Of a DNA stretch of 37,863 bases, positions 8,795-15,579 are shown in pieces (position 1 is the stretch's first letter; every line of letters starts with the position of its first letter). The stretch spans positions 1 through 37,863 of the forward strand of contig NZ_JALUKE010000063.1 of the NCBI RefSeq assembly GCF_027056685.1, given 5' to 3'. The notes under the pieces are model-generated. The model was not told where the DNA came from. It searched no databases and was given only the letters and a program-made list of their open reading frames with translations. The DNA is from Sulfurimonas sp. (GTDB lineage Bacteria > Campylobacterota > Campylobacteria > Campylobacterales > Sulfurimonadaceae). Made by a program: the position numbers and the translations under genes.

Positions 8795-9100
8795 ATGGTA
8801 GCTGGTATGTATGAACAGGATTTTATGGCTTATATGATTTTTGGATTAATTTTAAACTTTGCTTTTTCAATACTCTTTGGTATCTATTTAAGTAGAAATA
8901 TTGGTATGCAAGAGATGATGGAATCCAAAGGCGATAAACAGCAGTCTATACTTGTAAGTCTAAGCCTTTTTATTCCATATGCTAAGATGTTAATTACCCT
9001 TTACAGAGTAACAATTTTACAAATTTATTTTTTAAATAAGGGCTATACGCATAAAGAATTTTGGATTTATATAACAAATGATAAGCAAGAAAATCGCTAA
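8795..9100 (+). CDS. Small membrane protein of unknown function
   Basis: 101 residues, not recognised. An N-terminal hydrophobic segment (about 12-33, YMIFGLILNFAFSILFGIYL), a polar stretch (MQEMMESKGDKQQ), then a second weaker hydrophobic stretch with Tyr and Leu. Probably two membrane passes. A TAGGAT RBS lies 8 nt before the ATG. The next small membrane gene starts within or next to its end, so the two are probably co-translated. Divergent from the oad operon; the shared 159-bp gap is very AT-rich and has several overlapping -10-like TATAAT/TATTAT sequences. Confidence 0.65.
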   Translation: MVAGMYEQDFMAYMIFGLILNFAFSILFGIYLSRNIGMQEMMESKGDKQQSILVSLSLFIPYAKMLITLYRVTILQIYFLNKGYTHKEFWIYITNDKQENR

Positions 9101-9269
9101 AATGAGAGATTTTAGATTAAAAATAATTTTAAGCGCTCTTCTTGCACTTGTATTCTCACTTATTTTCATTCTATTGGCATTCGTCCTTCCAGTTGATAAA
9201 AAAGAGGTAAAAATAATTAATAATCATAAAGGAAAATTAGAACAAATTTCGGATTCACTGAAAAATTAG
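9078..9269 (+). CDS. Small single-span membrane protein
   Basis: 63 residues if started at ATG 9078, or 55 if started at ATG 9102, which lies one base after the stop of the upstream gene and is the more plausible coupled start. Neither has a good Shine-Dalgarno. One strong hydrophobic segment (IILSALLALVFSLIFILLAFVLP), preceded by basic residues and followed by a Lys-rich tail, predicts an N-in orientation. Function unknown. Its stop codon sits in the loop of a hairpin shared with the convergent gene. Confidence 0.5.
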   Translation: MISKKIAKMRDFRLKIILSALLALVFSLIFILLAFVLPVDKKEVKIINNHKGKLEQISDSLKN

Positions 9270-9283
9270 TTTTTTAATGAATC
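9252..9283. terminator. Bidirectional hairpin overlapping both coding ends
   Basis: GATTCA (9252-9257) pairs with TGAATC (9278-9283), and after a 2-nt internal loop GAAAAA pairs with TTTTTT around a TTAG loop. The small membrane gene ends in the loop and the convergent gene runs through the right arm, which is why both proteins end in DSLKN. Probably a shared terminator. Confidence 0.5.
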
Positions 9284-9784
9284 TTTCACTTCAATCAGCT
9301 TGAGAGTGTTGTAAGCTACTTCTGTATTGAGTTTAATTGTAGAAACTTCTAATGCCTCAAGACATAACATCAAATAATCTAAATCTTCACCTTTCATCAT
9401 TTCATAAAGCAGTATCTCTGCATTTTTAATGCGTAAATTTCTTGCAACACCTAAGTTTTTATGAGCAAGTTCTCTAAAAGGAGTATAGTCTAGATTAGTT
9501 TCATTATTATTTTTAGATTTTTGTAAATTATTTAATTTTACTTCAAACTGTACTAGAGATTTAATAATTTGAGAGACATAGTCTGCTACTAATTCATTTA
9601 TTAACGCTTCATCCAATCCTAACTCTTCTACAGCTTGTGCAGGGGCATAAGTATATTCTGATAAGTTCAAATCAGCCAGTTCATTTGTAATAAGATCCGT
9701 ATAAATACGCGAAGCTTCTTCCTGCATTAATTGCACATCCTCTTTTTCTACTGATTTATTTAAAAGTTCAAATTTCTTTATCAT
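9266..9784 (-). CDS. Hypothetical protein, possible Hpt-like helical domain
   Basis: 172 residues, soluble, predicted mostly alpha-helical, acidic in the first half. I do not recognise a named family. The C-terminal segment FRELAHKNLGVARNLRIKNAEILLYEM followed by KGEDLDYLMLCLEALEV resembles histidine-phosphotransfer domains: His, then a small and hydrophobic pattern with Gly, a basic turn, then an amphipathic helix with GDL. If so, the phospho-His is the His in ELAHKNLG. Hpt domains relay phosphate between kinases and receivers, and a partner could be a CheY-like protein elsewhere. The resemblance is by eye only. The gene lies alone between htpG and the small membrane genes. Confidence 0.6.
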   Translation of the reverse strand: MIKKFELLNKSVEKEDVQLMQEEASRIYTDLITNELADLNLSEYTYAPAQAVEELGLDEALINELVADYVSQIIKSLVQFEVKLNNLQKSKNNNETNLDYTPFRELAHKNLGVARNLRIKNAEILLYEMMKGEDLDYLMLCLEALEVSTIKLNTEVAYNTLKLIEVKDSLKN

Positions 9785-9846
9785 AGATATAAAATAACAT
9801 ATTTTTATGTGATATACAATTTATTTGTAGTTTTATTTGAAGAGAA

Positions 9847-9881
9847 TTGAATGAGTGTGCTTTTATTATACACTCATTCAA
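9847..9881 (-). terminator. Terminator after htpG
   Basis: A perfect 12-bp inverted repeat (9847-9858 with 9870-9881) with an 11-nt loop lies 6 bp past the htpG stop. In the htpG direction it is followed by a T-rich but interrupted stretch. Confidence 0.6.
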
Positions 9882-9886
9882 AAATT

Positions 9887-11779
9887 TTATAACGCTTTAG
9901 CAATAATTCTATTTAAGCGTACAACAAAATCTGCTGTATCATCAAGTTCTTGACCATCATATAATTTTGCTTGATCTAAAAGGACATGTGCTGCATCTTC
10001 TATTAAATTAACATCAGCACTCTCTTTGAGTTTTTCCACAAGCTCATGCTTAGGATTAATCTCTAAAATTGGTGCAGGCTCTGGTGCATCTGTTGCTTGC
10101 CCCATCTGTTTCATCATTTGAGCCATCATATAAGCTGGATCTTCTTTATCAATTTTAATAGCAACAGGAGAGTCTGTAAGTTCAGTTGTTACATCAACTT
10201 CTTTTACGCTATCACCAAGAATTTCTTTAAGTTTTTTTGTAAAATCTTCATACGATTTTGCTAACTCTTCTTTCTCCTTTTTATCATCTTCGCTCTCGTC
10301 AAATTTTGCATCTGCAGCAGGAATAAGTTTATACTCTTTATATTCAGTTACCATTGGGAAAATGATAGTATCTACCTCTTCATTAAGAAGAAGAACATCA
10401 ATGCCACGAGCTTTAAATTTTTCTAAGATTGGTGAGTGTTTTAGTAAATCAAGAGATGTTTTTGCTGCCAAATAATAAATCTCTTTTTTCTCTTCATCCA
10501 CATTTTTCACATAATCTTCAATAGTAATCATCTCGTCACTATTAAGAGAGTTAAATTTAAGAAGTTCTAAAATTTTCTCACGGTTCCCCATATCACTATA
10601 AAGTCCCTCTTTAAGTACATTACCAAACTCTTTGTAGAAAGTATTGTACTTATCTGAATCTTTTTTCATCATTTTAGAGAGTTCAGAAAGCACTTTTTTC
10701 ACAGATGCATTTCTAATTTTACTCATCACTGGATTTGATTGTAAAATTTCACGACTTACATTCAATGGTAAATCTGCTGAATCAATCACACCACGCAAGA
10801 AACGCAAGTATGTTGGCATAAGCTCTTTTTCATCATCTGTAATAAATACACGATTAATGTAGAGTTTAATACCTGGTTTATAATCAACTCTATAGATATC
10901 CATAGGTGCTTTACTTGGAATATAAAATAGCGTTGTATATTCAATAGCACCTTCTGCTTTATGATGTGTCCATGCAAGAGGCTCTTCTGATGAGTGTGCA
11001 ATTGTCTCATAAAATGATTTGTAATCTTCATCTTTTAGTTCACTTTTTGAGAGTGTCCAGAGTGCATTTGCAGCATTGATCTGTACATTTTCTATCTCAG
11101 TTTTAGCAGGCTCTATCTCTTTGCCATCATCATCTGTTTTTGCTGGAATTGTTTTCTCTTTATCCATAAAAATTGGAAATGCAATGTGATTAGAGTATTT
11201 TTTAATAATGCTCTCAACTCGATAAGTCTCTAAAAATTCCTCTTCACCATCATTTAAGTACATAATAATTTCAGTACCATGAGAATCTTTTGAAGCATCT
11301 TCAATTTCAAATTCACCTGTACCATCACTTATCCATTTATAAGCTTTTTCCTCACCTGCTTTTTTAGTAATAACTTCTACTTTTTTTGCAACCATAAATG
11401 CAGAGTAGAAACCAACACCAAACTGACCAATAAGATTAGAATCCTCTTTTTGATCACCTGTAAGATTTTCTAAAAATGCTTTCGTTCCAGATTTTGCAAT
11501 AGTTCCAAGATTATTCATTAAATCTTCTTCATTCATACCAATACCAGTGTCACTAAGAGTAAGAGTTTTTTTCTCTTTATCTATTTTAATGTCAATACGA
11601 GGGTTAAATGAAACATTCTTATATTTTTCATCTGTTAAAACAAGCATATTGAGCTTATCCATAGCATCAGATGCATTAGAGACTAATTCACGAAGAAAAA
11701 TCTCCTTATTTGAATATAGAGAGTGTATCATAAGTTGTAAAATTTGATTTGCTTCTGTTTGAAATTGATGTTTAGCCAT
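9887..11779 (-). CDS. htpG: Molecular chaperone HtpG (Hsp90)
   Basis: Cytosolic ATP-dependent chaperone. 630 residues, the usual length. The GHKL ATPase domain holds NASDAMDKL, LSDTGIGM and GQFGVGFYSAFMVA. The middle domain has the catalytic-loop stretch LPLNVSREILQ. The C-terminal dimerisation domain carries the NPKHELVEKL and DTADFVVRLNRII blocks. ATG 11779 has AAGGA upstream and the MAKHQFQTEANQIL start typical of bacterial HtpG. A sigma-70 promoter and an inverted repeat that looks like an HspR operator lie just upstream, suggesting heat-shock control. Transcribed alone. Confidence 0.97.
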   Translation of the reverse strand: MAKHQFQTEANQILQLMIHSLYSNKEIFLRELVSNASDAMDKLNMLVLTDEKYKNVSFNPRIDIKIDKEKKTLTLSDTGIGMNEEDLMNNLGTIAKSGTKAFLENLTGDQKEDSNLIGQFGVGFYSAFMVAKKVEVITKKAGEEKAYKWISDGTGEFEIEDASKDSHGTEIIMYLNDGEEEFLETYRVESIIKKYSNHIAFPIFMDKEKTIPAKTDDDGKEIEPAKTEIENVQINAANALWTLSKSELKDEDYKSFYETIAHSSEEPLAWTHHKAEGAIEYTTLFYIPSKAPMDIYRVDYKPGIKLYINRVFITDDEKELMPTYLRFLRGVIDSADLPLNVSREILQSNPVMSKIRNASVKKVLSELSKMMKKDSDKYNTFYKEFGNVLKEGLYSDMGNREKILELLKFNSLNSDEMITIEDYVKNVDEEKKEIYYLAAKTSLDLLKHSPILEKFKARGIDVLLLNEEVDTIIFPMVTEYKEYKLIPAADAKFDESEDDKKEKEELAKSYEDFTKKLKEILGDSVKEVDVTTELTDSPVAIKIDKEDPAYMMAQMMKQMGQATDAPEPAPILEINPKHELVEKLKESADVNLIEDAAHVLLDQAKLYDGQELDDTADFVVRLNRIIAKAL

Positions 11780-11812
11780 AATTTAATTCCTTCTTTTTTA
11801 AAATTTAAGTGT

Positions 11813-11841
11813 ATTTTAGCAAAAAAAGTTAATAGTTGCAA
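11813..11841 (-). promoter_or_regulatory. Sigma-70 promoter of htpG
   Basis: On the minus strand a TTGCAA -35 (11841-11836), a 17-nt spacer ending in TTGC, and a TAAAAT -10 (11818-11813) form an extended -10 promoter. The predicted start is near 11806, giving a 26-nt leader with an AAGGA RBS. Elements are seen; use is inferred. Confidence 0.6.
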
Positions 11842-11852
11842 GTTTTATCAAA

Positions 11853-11879
11853 AAACTTTAGTCTTATTCACTAAAGTTT
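11853..11879. promoter_or_regulatory. Candidate HspR (HAIR-like) operator
   Basis: A perfect 10-bp inverted repeat, AAACTTTAGT-N7-ACTAAAGTTT, lies between the divergent htpG and 11912 promoters. The core CTTTAGT-N7-ACTAAAG differs from the HspR-associated inverted repeat CTTGAGT-N7-ACTCAAG by one symmetric base pair and has the same 7-nt spacing. Its centre is about 60 bp upstream of the predicted htpG start and 45 bp upstream of the other. No gene ends here, so a terminator role is unlikely. Confidence 0.5.
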
Positions 11880-11895
11880 GTTTAGCTTACTATTT

Positions 11896-11904
11896 TGCTA
11901 TAAT
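11896..11904 (+). promoter_or_regulatory. Extended -10 placing the start site at the ATG
   Basis: TGC-TATAAT (TATAAT at 11899-11904) ends 7 nt before the ATG at 11912. Normal spacing puts the transcription start at 11911 or 11912, which predicts a leaderless mRNA. Confidence 0.5.
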
Positions 11905-11911
11905 ACTTTCT

Positions 11912-12271
11912 ATGGAAAATGATTACATAGATTTAATAGAACCAACCCCAATACTTCACTCAAAAAAATGCAAGTTGATTGCGTTTAGCATAAAACTTTT
12001 ACTGCAATATTCTAGCTTTGTCACTGCGTTTATAGCTTGGTATTTGTATGATTATTTTATAGCAGGAGCAACACTACTCATCACATTCTTAATTATTGGA
12101 ATAGTCCGTGCGAAGATGAGAAATAGTGTTATTCCTCCCCATCAGAGGGAGTACCACTATACGGATGAAGGGATTGCCAACTGGTTTAGTGCAAAAGAAC
12201 TCTGTCCTAACCAAGAATGGAACGAATCACAATCGCATAATGCAATACAAAAAGGTTTAGAAAGAAAATAA
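11912..12271 (+). CDS. Small two-span membrane protein
   Basis: 119 residues from ATG 11912. An open frame extends upstream to 11744 but overlaps the htpG start and its promoter, so the extension is rejected. Two adjacent hydrophobic segments (about 24-46 and 50-66, VTAFIAWYLYDYFIAG and TLLITFLIIGIV) are followed by a soluble C-terminal half with EYHYTDEGIANWF and CPNQEW. Function not recognised. No Shine-Dalgarno is visible, and a TATAAT just upstream predicts a leaderless transcript. The last 65 bp overlap the convergent gene's coding end. It holds two of the dispersed TGCGTTTA words. Confidence 0.65.
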   Translation: MENDYIDLIEPTPILHSKKCKLIAFSIKLLLQYSSFVTAFIAWYLYDYFIAGATLLITFLIIGIVRAKMRNSVIPPHQREYHYTDEGIANWFSAKELCPNQEWNESQSHNAIQKGLERK

Positions 12272-12656
12272 GCAGTGAAGAACCACGAGAAATAATGTTT
12301 TGTAATTTCGTTCTCTCTACATTATTTGTTTTAAACGCAATAATAAAATGAATGACTGTTGCAATTACAATCACGAGAACAATCCATAATTTTTTTCGTA
12401 AAGTATCTATAACTAGGGAATGATCACTAGTAAAAAGTTGTGATAAAAGTCCATCGTTTGTTATCATAACAGTTCCAGTTATTAGTAAAATCACAATAGA
12501 AACGACTTCAAAATAACCAAAAATAGGTCCAATATGAGGATAAACCTGCTTTTGTTTCTCTTTATCTCTAAGTGAAACTCCTAAAACAAACATAAAAACG
12601 GAACCACCAATCCATGCAATAGCAGCAATTAAATGTATATGTATAAAAATACCCAA
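12207..12656 (-). CDS. CopD-like four-span membrane protein
   Basis: Open frame from ATG 12683, but that ATG lies upstream of the start site predicted by the TATAAT at 12691-12686. TTG 12656 has AAAAGGAAGA just before it and is the better start (149 residues). Four hydrophobic segments. The first carries His residues, IHIHLIAAIAWIGGSVFMF, and others occur in VIHFIIAF and FVLHYAIV. Small proteins of this type (CopD/DUF2269-like) have been linked to copper handling or haem binding, with His residues as probable ligands. No copper genes are adjacent. The 3' end overlaps the convergent gene by 65 bp. Confidence 0.7.
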   Translation of the reverse strand: MGIFIHIHLIAAIAWIGGSVFMFVLGVSLRDKEKQKQVYPHIGPIFGYFEVVSIVILLITGTVMITNDGLLSQLFTSDHSLVIDTLRKKLWIVLVIVIATVIHFIIAFKTNNVERTKLQNIISRGSSLLIFFLNLFVLHYAIVIRSILG

Positions 12657-12685
12657 AAATCTTCCTTTTAATAAATCGTGCATAT

Positions 12686-12694
12686 ATTATAGCA
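12686..12694 (-). promoter_or_regulatory. Extended -10 promoter of the CopD-like gene
   Basis: On the minus strand, TGC is followed by TATAAT (12691-12686). The predicted start near 12679 lies downstream of ATG 12683, which decides for the TTG start at 12656. Confidence 0.55.
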
Positions 12695-12772
12695 ACTTCA
12701 ACAACAGAGAGTTGATACAGGACAATATTTATAAAAAAGTTTATCCTAACCTCACAATGGGTATTATTCCAA

Positions 12773-14716
12773 ATGGCATTAATTGATTTACAAAAAGTTT
12801 CAAAACACTATTCGGCACAAAAAATTCTTACTGAAGTTGATTTTCATGTAGATGAGGGTGAACGCATCGTTATTATTGGTAAAAATGGTAGCGGTAAATC
12901 AACTCTTATGAAAATTGTCAATGGCACACTCGATTTAGATGGCGGCAGACGCATCACTAAAAATGATTTAGAAGTTAAAATGCTTGATCAGCGTCCAGAA
13001 TTTGAAGAAGGACACACAGTTCGTCAAGCTGTCGAAGCGGGACTCAAAGAGCTAAACGCAGCTAAAGAGCGCTATAATGAACTCTCTTTACTTTTAGCGC
13101 AAGATTTTGAAAACAAGATTTTACTTGATGAGCATGAACAACTCTCTCGCTACATAGAACACCATAAAGCTTGGAATCTTGATGATAAGATAGAACGCAT
13201 TATTCAACATTTTGATCTGAAAAAGTATGAAGAGAAACCCATTGCACTTCTAAGTGGAGGAGAACAACGCCGTGTTGCCCTTGCCTCTTTACTTTTACAA
13301 AAACCAGATATTTTACTTCTTGATGAACCAACCAATCACCTTGATGTTTATATGGTTGAGTTTCTTGAAGAACTTCTTTTAAAAGAGAAATTCACTCTTG
13401 TTTTTATCTCTCATGATAGATACTTTATAGACAGAATTGCTACTAAAAGCATTGAAGTTGATGATTGTACACTCCATGAATATAGTGGAGGATATTCCAG
13501 CTATCTTACACAAAAAGAGGAGTACTTAAGAACGCTGCAAAAACAACATGATAATCTCTTAGGAGTTCTCAAAAGAGAAAATGAGTGGTTTGCCCGTGGT
13601 GTTCGAGCAAGACTTAAACGCAACGAGGGCAGAAAAGAGCGTCTTATGCAACTGCGTGATGCAGCAAAAACAAACCCAGCAAAAATAAGAAAAATGTCCG
13701 TAGAGCTCCAAAGAGAAGCGAAACATTTTAACAGAGATAAAAGCGTAAACAGACAAAAGATGCTTTTTGAAGTAGAAGATTTAGCTCTTACACTTGGAAG
13801 TAAAGAGTTACTTCATGATTTTTCAACACGAATATTACAAAAAGATGTCATTGCTATTGTTGGCCCAAATGGAAGTGGAAAATCAACTCTACTAAAAGCA
13901 CTTTTAGGAAGATTAGACCCAACTAAAGGCATCATCAAACGCGGTGAATTTAAAGTCGGCTACTTTGATCAACATCGTGAAATGCTTAATGATGATAAGA
14001 ACCTTATAGAGACTTTTTGTCCACATGGAGGGGACCGTGTTAATGTACGAGGAAGTGACCTTCATGTCTATGGATACCTAAAAAACTTTCTCTTTCCACG
14101 AGAATTTTTAGATAAAAAGATTGGCGTACTAAGTGGTGGAGAGAAAAACCGTGTAGCTTTAGCCCTCCTCTTTACACAAGATGTAGATATACTTATACTT
14201 GATGAACCTACCAATGACCTTGATATTCCTACTATCAATATTTTAGAAGAACAGCTGACAAACTTTGCAGGAGCCGTAATCATAGTCTCTCACGATAGAT
14301 ACTTTGTTGATAAAATTGCTAAAAAACTCTTTATATTTAAAGCAGATAAAACCATAGAAGAATCACACCAACTCTACTCTGAGTACCTTGAACTAGAAAA
14401 AGAGTTACAAGAGCTTGATAGTATGGAAAAAGAGGCGACACAAGAGAAGCCAAAAGAGCAAAAAAGAGAAAAAGAGAAAAAACTTAAACTCACTTTTAAA
14501 GAGAAAATGGCACTTGAAAAACTCCCTGAAGAAATAGATGCACTTGAAGAGGAGATAGAGAAGATGAATATTTGCCTTACAAATCCAGCATGCTATGAGG
14601 AGAGAGGTATTACAGCCCTTGCAGGAGAGCTTGCAAGCCTTGAAACAGAGTATGAAGAAAAAGTTGAAGAGCTTTTAACAATCCAAGAAAAAGAGGAAGA
14701 GATAGAGAATGGATGA
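12773..14716 (+). CDS. ABC-F family ATPase (Uup-like)
   Basis: A soluble protein with two ABC ATPase domains and no membrane part; ABC-F proteins act on the ribosome. 647 residues. Domain 1 (about 1-250) has Walker A GKNGSGKST, signature LSGGEQRR and Walker B with DEPTNHLD. A charged linker (about 245-325) follows. Domain 2 (about 325-540) has GPNGSGKST, LSGGEKNR and DEPTNDLD. The C-terminal coiled coil (about 540-647), rich in Glu and Lys, is the mark of the Uup type. No clear RBS precedes the ATG, which sits 5 bp after a TATTAT. The gene overlaps queF by 8 bp. It could also be called YheS/Uup-like; the exact subfamily is uncertain. Confidence 0.9.
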   Translation: MALIDLQKVSKHYSAQKILTEVDFHVDEGERIVIIGKNGSGKSTLMKIVNGTLDLDGGRRITKNDLEVKMLDQRPEFEEGHTVRQAVEAGLKELNAAKERYNELSLLLAQDFENKILLDEHEQLSRYIEHHKAWNLDDKIERIIQHFDLKKYEEKPIALLSGGEQRRVALASLLLQKPDILLLDEPTNHLDVYMVEFLEELLLKEKFTLVFISHDRYFIDRIATKSIEVDDCTLHEYSGGYSSYLTQKEEYLRTLQKQHDNLLGVLKRENEWFARGVRARLKRNEGRKERLMQLRDAAKTNPAKIRKMSVELQREAKHFNRDKSVNRQKMLFEVEDLALTLGSKELLHDFSTRILQKDVIAIVGPNGSGKSTLLKALLGRLDPTKGIIKRGEFKVGYFDQHREMLNDDKNLIETFCPHGGDRVNVRGSDLHVYGYLKNFLFPREFLDKKIGVLSGGEKNRVALALLFTQDVDILILDEPTNDLDIPTINILEEQLTNFAGAVIIVSHDRYFVDKIAKKLFIFKADKTIEESHQLYSEYLELEKELQELDSMEKEATQEKPKEQKREKEKKLKLTFKEKMALEKLPEEIDALEEEIEKMNICLTNPACYEERGITALAGELASLETEYEEKVEELLTIQEKEEEIENG

Positions 14717-15206
14717 AAAAACATACAAAGCTAAAAGAGCCTCTGAAGTAACACAACTCGGTAGCAAACAAACACAATACAAATACGAATACGACCCAAC
14801 TCTGCTTGAAACATTTGAAAATGTTCACCCTCAAATGGATTACTGGGTAACACTTAATGCCGATGAGTTCACTTCACTCTGTCCTAAAACAAATCAACCC
14901 GATTTTGGTACGCTCATTATCAACTATATTCCAGATATTCAAATGGTTGAGAGCAAATCGCTCAAACTCTATCTCTTTAGCTTTATGAATAGTGGAGAGT
15001 TTCATGAAGATGTTGTCAATAAAATTGGAAAAGATTTAGTAAAACTGATGGAACCAAAATATCTTGAAGTTATTGGACTCTTTTATCCACGAGGCAACAT
15101 TAGCATACATCCTGCGTTTAGCTACTCTAATGAAGAGGAAAAGTATAAGGACATAGAAAAGTATAGATTTTTAAACCGTAATCTCAACCCTCAAAGGATA
15201 GGCTAG
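14709..15206 (+). CDS. queF: 7-cyano-7-deazaguanine reductase QueF
   Basis: NADPH-dependent reduction of preQ0 to preQ1 in queuosine biosynthesis. 165 residues, the short unimodular (Bacillus-type) T-fold enzyme. The nucleophile is Cys58 in FTSLCPKTNQPDFG, followed by the conserved Asp65 of that motif. The substrate-anchoring Glu lies in VESKSLKLYLFSFMN with GEFHED after it, and PRGNISI closes the fold. Its start overlaps the ABC-F stop by 8 bp and its stop overlaps the next gene's GTG (TAGTG), so all three are probably translationally coupled. Other queuosine genes are not in the window. Confidence 0.96.
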   Translation: MDEKTYKAKRASEVTQLGSKQTQYKYEYDPTLLETFENVHPQMDYWVTLNADEFTSLCPKTNQPDFGTLIINYIPDIQMVESKSLKLYLFSFMNSGEFHEDVVNKIGKDLVKLMEPKYLEVIGLFYPRGNISIHPAFSYSNEEEKYKDIEKYRFLNRNLNPQRIG

Positions 15207-15565
15207 TGCAACTTCAAAAAGTAGATATAGTAAAAAATACAAAACTTCAATACCTCTCTCATGAGTTACTCTTTCTTGCAAAGAGTGGACAACCTTATCG
15301 TGGTAGTGTCTATGTTAATTTTATGAGTTTAGGGGAAACTTTTAATCTTTTAGACTTTAAAAAATATATTACTTCACTTCGAGATAAAAAACTAAACGCA
15401 GAAGATATTGCTTATGAGATATTTTCAACTATTACAAAAAATATTGAGACGCAAAATTTAGGAATTGTTGTAGATTTGACAGCCCGTGGAGGGATACAAC
15501 AAAGAATCTGCTATGGAACAGAGTTCATCGTTGTACAAAAAGAGAATATTTTTCAAGTAAGATAA
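15206..15565 (+). CDS. QueF-like T-fold protein without catalytic residues
   Basis: 119 residues from GTG 15206, whose G is the last base of the queF stop. Weak but collinear similarity to the QueF just upstream: GQPYRGSVYVNF aligns with NQPDFGTLIINY, LLDFKKYITSL with SKSLKLYLFSF, AEDIAYEIFSTI with HEDVVNKIGKDL, and LGIVVDLTARGGI with LEVIGLFYPRGNI. The nucleophile Cys is replaced by Leu or Ala (positions 24-25), the catalytic Asp by Tyr31, and the substrate Glu is absent. It is therefore probably a T-fold paralogue that does not reduce preQ0. Possible roles are a QueF partner subunit or another pterin or purine-binding function. The homology is inferred from eye alignment. Confidence 0.7.
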   Translation: MQLQKVDIVKNTKLQYLSHELLFLAKSGQPYRGSVYVNFMSLGETFNLLDFKKYITSLRDKKLNAEDIAYEIFSTITKNIETQNLGIVVDLTARGGIQQRICYGTEFIVVQKENIFQVR

Positions 15566-15579
15566 AAATATCTTACTTG
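15554..15579. terminator. Bidirectional terminator between the QueF-like gene and aroG
   Basis: A perfect 11-bp inverted repeat (15554-15564 with 15569-15579) with an AAAA loop covers the stop codons of both convergent genes. Flanking T-rich (plus) and A-rich sequence fits termination on both strands. Confidence 0.7.

Noticed and set aside
11744-11911. Upstream extension of the 11912 gene
   Set aside because: It overlaps the htpG start, its promoter and the inverted repeat, and the extension has no protein-like composition.
11780-11911. CIRCE (HrcA) element upstream of htpG
   Set aside because: The nine-base half sites TTAGCACTC and GAGTGCTAA are not present; the inverted repeat fits HAIR spacing instead.
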